In this document: one piece after another, positions 48,546 through 53,444 of the stretch
Numbering within the stretch: the first letter of the stretch is position 1
Layout of the letters: each line of letters opens with the position of its first letter
Source: Bacteroidaceae bacterium
GTDB lineage: Bacteria > Bacteroidota > Bacteroidia > Bacteroidales > Bacteroidaceae
Direction: 5' to 3'
Assembly: GCA_017935785.1 (NCBI GenBank)
Contig: JAGBGU010000080.1
Coordinates: forward strand, 1 to 53,444
DNA length: 53,444 bases
Program-made: the position numbers and the translations under genes
Notes under the pieces: model-generated
What the model saw: only the letters and a program-made list of their open reading frames with translations
What the model was told of the DNA's origin: nothing
The model's database searches: none

Positions 48546-51500
48546 ATGATTACTATGGCATTTAGACTTTGGTTTTCTACCTTATTGATGTTAATCTGCA
48601 GTTGCCCTTTGCTTGCGCAAATACAGATCAAAGGTCGGGTGGTAGATGCCGAAACCGGTGAACCACTCCCCTATGCCAATGTATATGCCGACGACAAGAA
48701 CGGCACGCTGACCAATGCCGACGGCTACTTCCAGCTGCTTACCAGCGAAGGAGCAAGGGTAAGGTTCACCTACATCGGCTACCAGCAGATGACACGCCCC
48801 GCACAACAGGCCCAGGGCACACTGCGCATGCAACCACTGAGCATAGACCTGGGCCAGGTAACGGTGCGTCCCTATGACCCGGCGGAACTGGTGAGAGAGA
48901 TTATCCGGAAGCTGGACGAAAGCTACAAGAAGGGGCGAGGCGAAAGAGGACTCTACTTTTACCGCACCACCTTCACCAACGGCAAAAGGAACGAGCTGGT
49001 GGAGGCTTTCATGAAGGCAAACTCTGCCGTAAACCTGCGCAAGATGGCGATAACGAGCGGCGTGACGGGCAGCGACATCACCGACGACAATGCCCGGCTG
49101 GGCATCACCTACACCAACGTACACCGGGTGATGCAGGTAGGAGCCAGAACGTATGACAGCTATCGTTGGAAATCGTGCATAAAGCCGTTTGACAAGGTAT
49201 CTGTATTCAACCGTTACTATGATGCCAAAGCCATCAGTCTGGGACAGGGTGAAGAAGAAATTATCCGGATAGAATTCAAGGAAAAGGCCGGTGGGCCAGA
49301 CCGCAAGGGCAAGGGATTGATGGTGGGCACGGCCTATGTGCGTGCCGCGGACAAGTGCCTGCTGCGCTTTGACGGAAACGTGCTCTACCAGTTCATGCAG
49401 TCCGGCCTCTCCCGCGTGCCCGAAGAAATCAAGTTCAGCATGCAGTATGACTACAGCCGAGGCTTTGCCGAGCTGTCAAGCCTTTCCATAGAAGGGGGCG
49501 GAGAGTTCCAGCCCAACGTACTCTCCCACCTCTCCACCCTGCGCTATCGCACCATCCTTTTCCACATCCCCAACGATTCTCTGGAACGCCAGAAGGAGTA
49601 CAGGCTGGAGACGGACATGATGGCCGCCGTACAGAAGGCGGGATACGACAGCCAGTTGTGGAACCGCTATGAGGTGATCCGGCGCACGGAAAAGGAAGAG
49701 CGCATAGTATTCGGAGAAAACCTGATGGCACACCGCAGAACAAAGGCCAAGGACGGGCAGGACTATATCCCACACATGGACAGCACGGAAAACCCGCGGC
49801 TTTCGGAACTGTTGCAGCGCCACAAGCGCTTTGCCACCCTCATTCCACAGGAGAAACTGTATGTACACATGGACAACACCTGTTATTTCCAAGGAGACAC
49901 CATCTGGTTTGCCGCCTATACCCGCAAGACCAACACAGACCGCCCCTCGGACATGAGCAAAGTCTTATATGTAGAACTGCTCAATCATGACGGCTATATG
50001 GTGGAACGCAAGATACTCAAGATAACCGACGGACGGGCAGACGGTTTTTTTGCCTTGAACAAGGAACATTCCTATAGCGGCTACTATGAACTGCGTGCCT
50101 ACACCCGATGGCAGCTTAACTGGGGTGTGACGGAACGCCCTCATTCTGTCGGCAGCCGGCGCTGGTTCATCAGCGAAGAGACGGAACGGAGTTTCTTCCG
50201 CGACTACGAAAAGCTGTACAGCCGTGTATTTCCGGTGTTTGACCGCCCGGACACACCGGGAGACCACACGCCTCGCATGACGTTGCGCCCCCTACGGCGG
50301 CCTGCCTACCGCAATAAAGAAAAAAGTCCGCTCAGACTCACATTCTATCCCGAAGGTGGAAACCTTATACAGGGACTGCCGTGCAGAGTGGCTTTCGAGG
50401 CATGCCGCGAGAACGGCGAGTGGGTTGAGGGCACACTCAGTCTTGCCGAAAACGGAGCCGGCACAGGCAAATCCTATGCCACACGCCACAGGGGAAGGGG
50501 ATGTTTTGATATCACGCTCCGGACAGACAAACAACAGCACATACAGTTCACGTCAAAAGACGGCGAACAGGTTACTGCCGCGCTGCCTCGTGCAGAAACA
50601 AGCGGAGCTTCGCTCAGCGTGGCACAGCAAGGTGAAGGCTGGACTATGCATTGCCGCCTCTCAGCCGACATACAGCCCTTGGCTGTAGGACTGACAGTGA
50701 GTTACGAAGGAAAGGTCTTAGGTTTCTATACACTGAAGGGACACAACGAGCGCCTTACCTTTGCACCGCCTCAGGGAATGAGCGGCGTATACCAGGCCAC
50801 TCTTTTTACCGAGGACGGAAAGGTGCTTGCCGACCGCCTCTTCTTCCACCGCACGCCCGGCATGGCGGTGGCCCCTCTGCAAGTGGAAGGCCTGCGGGCG
50901 GAATATGCGCCGTACGACTCCATCCGCATATCTGTACAAGGCAAAGACACCCATCACAACTCCCTTCTTTCGCTGGCCGTCCGCGAAAAAAGCACCTCGT
51001 TTGGCAACCATGATACAGGCAACATTCTTACCGAGATGCTGCTGGCAAGCGAGATCCGAGGCTTTGTGCCCGACCCGGGATGGTATTTCGAGCAGGACGA
51101 CTCCGTTCATCGTGCCGCTCTGGATCTGCTGATGATGACACAGGGCTGGCGTCGTTTCCGCTGGCAGGACATGGCGGTGAAGGGGGCGTTGGAACAGACA
51201 CAGCCGCGCGAGAAGCAGCTCATGCTGAAGGGGCGCGTCTATCCTTCCAATCCTGCCGACCCGCGTCTGCGCGAGCTTGAAGACCAAAACAGGGTATTGC
51301 AGTCGGGCAGCGAAAATACGGGAAAGGCACAAAGGGAAAGGGAGAAAAGGCAGAAGGAACTGAGGGATTGGGCTGGCGCAGACCCGAAAATCCAACAATT
51401 ACAGGACGAATCCGACCGTTGGGAGAAGGCAAGGCTCACAGCAGAACGCGACAGGTTCTTCCTTCAAAAACAGAAATCGGGACGCAAGCGCGACTCGCTG

Positions 51501-52688
51501 CAGAACGACTACAATCTGGAATATTATCTGCACGCCATGTTGCAGGACAGCGACAAGAAATATCCCTTCGAGGACATGAGGACACACAAGCAGGGAACCT
51601 TCGAGGCGGTCATGCCCGACTTCTATGGCGAATGCATTCTCTATCTGGCTGCCACACCGCTCAAACGCTACAGCCCCTACCGGCAGTTTGAATGGAAGGA
51701 AATGCAAGACCCGGAATACCTTACACCAAAACAATTGGCCAAAAGCATTATCGCTCCGTCAAAAGCCCAAGTATTGATAGACCATCACTATCCAAGATTT
51801 GTCAAGCCATACACTTATTACCAAGAAAGATTATCGCAACCTAAATGGCAAGGAAAAATAGAAAAAGAAAAAGAGGCAAACGTCACACAGATGCCCGAAG
51901 TTTCCGTAACAAGCGAATTTAAGGGCCAATTCCGTTTTAACAACCAATTCCCCGCATTCATTCTGGATCACATGGATGCACTCAATGCGTCTATTGATGC
52001 CGGCCTTTATTACGCCCCAAACATACAGATGAAAACATATCTCGGAGACATGGGGTTAGAGGGTATCAATGGAAGGGAGGAAGAACTGGCGGACTTCTTG
52101 ATTGAAAGAGATGATGAAGACAAATTTTTAAAGACACCGCCTGCAATAAGACACCGTCTTGGTGTCACATCAGACCGCCGCATAATGGACACCGGACACG
52201 AACCCTCCGCAGATTCACTCTACAGCCGGGAGAATCTGAAATCAATATCCACCGATGCGTTCATTTCCGACGGAGAATTGCGTCAGTATCTCGGACTGGG
52301 CGCAATAGACAAGACAGTATATTACACAGACTACAGCCCCCGGTTCTCTGGTAGCCAACAATACAAAAACGATTTCCCGGAAGTGAATATCGTACACTAT
52401 CCCCATGCCAACGGCGGACAATACCCCGTCTATGCCGACCGCTGCCTCCGTCTTCCCGGCTTTGCCCTCCCAGCCGAGTTCTACAGTCCCGACTACAGCA
52501 AGCAGACACCACCCGACAGCGTAAAGGACTACCGCCGCACGCTCTACTGGAACCCCAACGTCACGTTAGACAAGGACGGCAAGGCCACCATTACCTTATA
52601 TAATAACGCGCGCACGAACCAAATCAGCGTGGATGCCCAGGGACAGGCTGCGGACGGAACACTCTTATGGGGGGAAGCCCCCCTCTAA
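48546..52688 (+). CDS. Large exported protein: carboxypeptidase-like domain plus alpha-2-macroglobulin-like region
   Basis: This 1380-aa protein has a signal peptide (to about SCPLLAQ). Residues 27-105 form a carboxypeptidase-regulatory-like beta-sandwich (IKGRVVDAETGEPLPYANVY). DUF5686-like sequence follows. From about 434 an MG2-type region occurs (PQEKLYVHMDNTCYFQGDTI), with further macroglobulin-like beta domains and FYPEGGNLIQGLP. Residues about 908-985 are an inserted charged coiled coil. A degenerate TonB-plug-like stretch (about 1113 on) and the closing YRRTLYWNPNVTLDKDGKA follow, as in TonB-linked Bacteroidetes macroglobulin proteins. No barrel follows. A start three codons later is possible. 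No thioester CxEQ motif was seen. It is probably outer-membrane associated; the role may be in nutrient capture or protease defence, which is inferred. Confidence 0.75.
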   Translation: MITMAFRLWFSTLLMLICSCPLLAQIQIKGRVVDAETGEPLPYANVYADDKNGTLTNADGYFQLLTSEGARVRFTYIGYQQMTRPAQQAQGTLRMQPLSIDLGQVTVRPYDPAELVREIIRKLDESYKKGRGERGLYFYRTTFTNGKRNELVEAFMKANSAVNLRKMAITSGVTGSDITDDNARLGITYTNVHRVMQVGARTYDSYRWKSCIKPFDKVSVFNRYYDAKAISLGQGEEEIIRIEFKEKAGGPDRKGKGLMVGTAYVRAADKCLLRFDGNVLYQFMQSGLSRVPEEIKFSMQYDYSRGFAELSSLSIEGGGEFQPNVLSHLSTLRYRTILFHIPNDSLERQKEYRLETDMMAAVQKAGYDSQLWNRYEVIRRTEKEERIVFGENLMAHRRTKAKDGQDYIPHMDSTENPRLSELLQRHKRFATLIPQEKLYVHMDNTCYFQGDTIWFAAYTRKTNTDRPSDMSKVLYVELLNHDGYMVERKILKITDGRADGFFALNKEHSYSGYYELRAYTRWQLNWGVTERPHSVGSRRWFISEETERSFFRDYEKLYSRVFPVFDRPDTPGDHTPRMTLRPLRRPAYRNKEKSPLRLTFYPEGGNLIQGLPCRVAFEACRENGEWVEGTLSLAENGAGTGKSYATRHRGRGCFDITLRTDKQQHIQFTSKDGEQVTAALPRAETSGASLSVAQQGEGWTMHCRLSADIQPLAVGLTVSYEGKVLGFYTLKGHNERLTFAPPQGMSGVYQATLFTEDGKVLADRLFFHRTPGMAVAPLQVEGLRAEYAPYDSIRISVQGKDTHHNSLLSLAVREKSTSFGNHDTGNILTEMLLASEIRGFVPDPGWYFEQDDSVHRAALDLLMMTQGWRRFRWQDMAVKGALEQTQPREKQLMLKGRVYPSNPADPRLRELEDQNRVLQSGSENTGKAQREREKRQKELRDWAGADPKIQQLQDESDRWEKARLTAERDRFFLQKQKSGRKRDSLQNDYNLEYYLHAMLQDSDKKYPFEDMRTHKQGTFEAVMPDFYGECILYLAATPLKRYSPYRQFEWKEMQDPEYLTPKQLAKSIIAPSKAQVLIDHHYPRFVKPYTYYQERLSQPKWQGKIEKEKEANVTQMPEVSVTSEFKGQFRFNNQFPAFILDHMDALNASIDAGLYYAPNIQMKTYLGDMGLEGINGREEELADFLIERDDEDKFLKTPPAIRHRLGVTSDRRIMDTGHEPSADSLYSRENLKSISTDAFISDGELRQYLGLGAIDKTVYYTDYSPRFSGSQQYKNDFPEVNIVHYPHANGGQYPVYADRCLRLPGFALPAEFYSPDYSKQTPPDSVKDYRRTLYWNPNVTLDKDGKATITLYNNARTNQISVDAQGQAADGTLLWGEAPL

Positions 52689-52920
52689 ATTCCCTCCGTC
52701 GCACAGACACCTGCGCTCCCCTCACTTTGGCACAGAAGCACATTCAGTGCTTCTTCTACGGCCAAGTTCGCCCCCTCTAAGGGGAGACTTGAACAGTGAA
52801 CGAATAACTTGTTTAACTTATTCATGCTACTCTCGTCATGCTGAACTTGTTTAACTCAGTTCAATTTGCTCACGCTCTGCATAGCTCAAGCAAGCTTGCT
52901 CTGCTCTCGCTCAATCGCAA
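52689..52920. other. Gene-free stretch with degraded repeat fragments
   Basis: No credible gene is present. It contains GTCATGCTGAACTTGTTTAA near 52836 and a CT-rich run (about 52866-52915, AAGCAAGCTTGCTCTGCTCT). These look like worn copies of the palindromic repeats that follow. Confidence 0.5.
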
Positions 52921-52992
52921 ATTTCAGCATCTGTCCGCGGTGAGGTTATAGAAACGGCTCGCTATGAGATCCTGAACTAAATTCAGGATGAC
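52921..52992. repeat. Dispersed palindromic repeat (TCTGTCCGCGG family)
   Basis: It contains TTTCAG, TCTGTCCGCGGTGA, GGCTCGC and ATCCTGAA...TTCAGGAT in the same order as the copy at 53348-53438. Each end is itself a short palindrome. Confidence 0.75.
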
Positions 52993-53135
52993 GTATAGAA
53001 TGAAGTATGGTCAACATGACTAAAATAGCGCAAGCAATTTGTATAAAGTCAGTGACGTAAAACGGCAGCGGACTTAAGACAGGTGAACGAATGGACAAAG
53101 ACGGGGAACGGGCAAAATAATTCCGTTTTTCCAAG

Positions 53136-53212
53136 AAGCTATCTCCTCAGAGCAAACAAGCTATCTCCTCAGAGCAAACAAGCTATCTCCTGAGGCCAAG
53201 TTAGCTATCTTC
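53136..53212. repeat. Tandem repeat, 22-bp unit, about 3.5 copies
   Basis: Units AAGCTATCTCCTCAGAGCAA(AC) start at 53136, 53158 and 53180, with a partial unit at 53202. The third unit differs (CCTGAGGCCAAG), creating a CCTCAG/CTGAGG inverted pair with the second. Confidence 0.85.
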
Positions 53213-53347
53213 GTTTTTCTTCCATATTTTTGTCTTGAAAAAACGATGGTTATTGCTGCTGATTTTATTCTTTGACAAAAGGACATAAAGACATATTATA
53301 CTCTTTTGTTCTTCTATATAACAAATGACGATAGCCCAGAGTAGATG
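53213..53347. other. AT-rich gene-free stretch
   Basis: No gene, tRNA or clear promoter was found. The sequence is AT-rich between two repeats at the window's right edge. Confidence 0.4.
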
Positions 53348-53438
53348 GTCATCCTGAACTTGTTTCAGGATCTGTCCGCGGAGAAGGACAAGATAAGGCT
53401 CGCTGCCAGATGCTGAAACAAGTTCAGCATGACATTTG
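53348..53438. repeat. Dispersed palindromic repeat (TCTGTCCGCGG family), fullest copy
   Basis: The order is TCATCCTGAACTTGTTTCAG, TCTGTCCGCGGAGAAG, GGCTCGC, then CAGATGCTGAAACAAGTTCA. The two ends are inverted relative to each other and each is also a small palindrome (CTGAA...TTCAG). Partial relatives occur at 14299-14346 and 52921-52992. Confidence 0.8.
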
Positions 53439-53444
53439 GAGGCA

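Noticed and set aside
1..53444. tRNA, rRNA, insertion sequence or prophage
   Set aside because: No cloverleaf-like sequence, transposase motif (DDE, HUH) or phage structural gene was recognised by eye; a tRNAscan and ISfinder run would settle this.

Overview
The window reads as a chromosomal segment of a Bacteroidales bacterium, most likely Prevotellaceae-like. Four things support this. Promoters follow the Bacteroidetes pattern (a TTG-type -33 element, about 20 bp, then TAnnTTTG). The type IX secretion genes porU and porV are present. Several lineage-typical families occur (DUF4290, DUF4837, DUF4250, DUF6261-like, GH109). The rlmN-pdxA-lptE-secG block is arranged as in that order of bacteria. 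I see no plasmid, prophage, insertion sequence, tRNA, rRNA or CRISPR array. Most genes are housekeeping.

Left arm (1-9.2 kb). A 0.6-kb gene-free stretch carries large palindromes. It is followed by a ten-gene minus-strand operon transcribed from 9.17 kb to a terminator near 0.65 kb: tsaB, a DUF4290 gene, murA, rimM, dxr, rseP, a 59-codon DUF4250 gene, a small lipoprotein gene, the CCA-adding enzyme and a C_GCAxxG_C_C protein. Divergent from it (9.2-14.3 kb) is a plus-strand operon: yicC, gmk, nadD, a MORN-repeat protein, ispF and an exported six-hairpin glycosidase-like protein.

Middle (14.5-27.2 kb). Minus-strand units encode PorU/PorV, a fumarylacetoacetate-hydrolase-family protein with a PaaI-type thioesterase, a DUF6261-like protein with an acidic Pro-rich tail, EF-Ts/S2, S9/L13 and HisRS. 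An eight-copy tandem array of 40/41-bp palindrome-bearing units lies between the DUF6261-like gene and tsf.

27.2-35 kb is a genome-maintenance neighbourhood. It has a 909-aa Rad50/SbcC-like zinc-hook coiled coil with no ATPase heads, RecQ (tail-to-tail with a 17-bp overlap), a one-domain AraC-type regulator, a small DNA-alkylation-repair-like HEAT protein, a Fur-family regulator and purA. 35-40 kb holds a glycan-related minus-strand set: a GH29 fucosidase, a periplasmic thioredoxin-like protein, a membrane acyltransferase and a GH109-type enzyme.

Right arm (40-53.4 kb). An AlkD-like gene precedes the plus-strand operon rlmN, DUF4837 lipoprotein, pdxA, sigma-54 activator, lptE, TPR-like, secG and BadF-type kinase. 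A 508-bp intergenic region then contains a candidate small RNA with its own consensus promoter, upstream palindrome, ten-codon ORF and terminator. It also contains a second member of the large palindrome family seen at the left end. A 1380-aa exported protein with a carboxypeptidase-like domain and an alpha-2-macroglobulin-like region follows, then a gene-free tail full of repeats.

The best candidates for undescribed biology are the headless zinc-hook protein, the small-RNA locus at 48.1 kb, the 22.0-kb palindromic tandem array, and the paired 62-nt palindromes whose arms show compensatory base changes. All protein identifications come from reading translated sequence and remembered family motifs; no database search was run.
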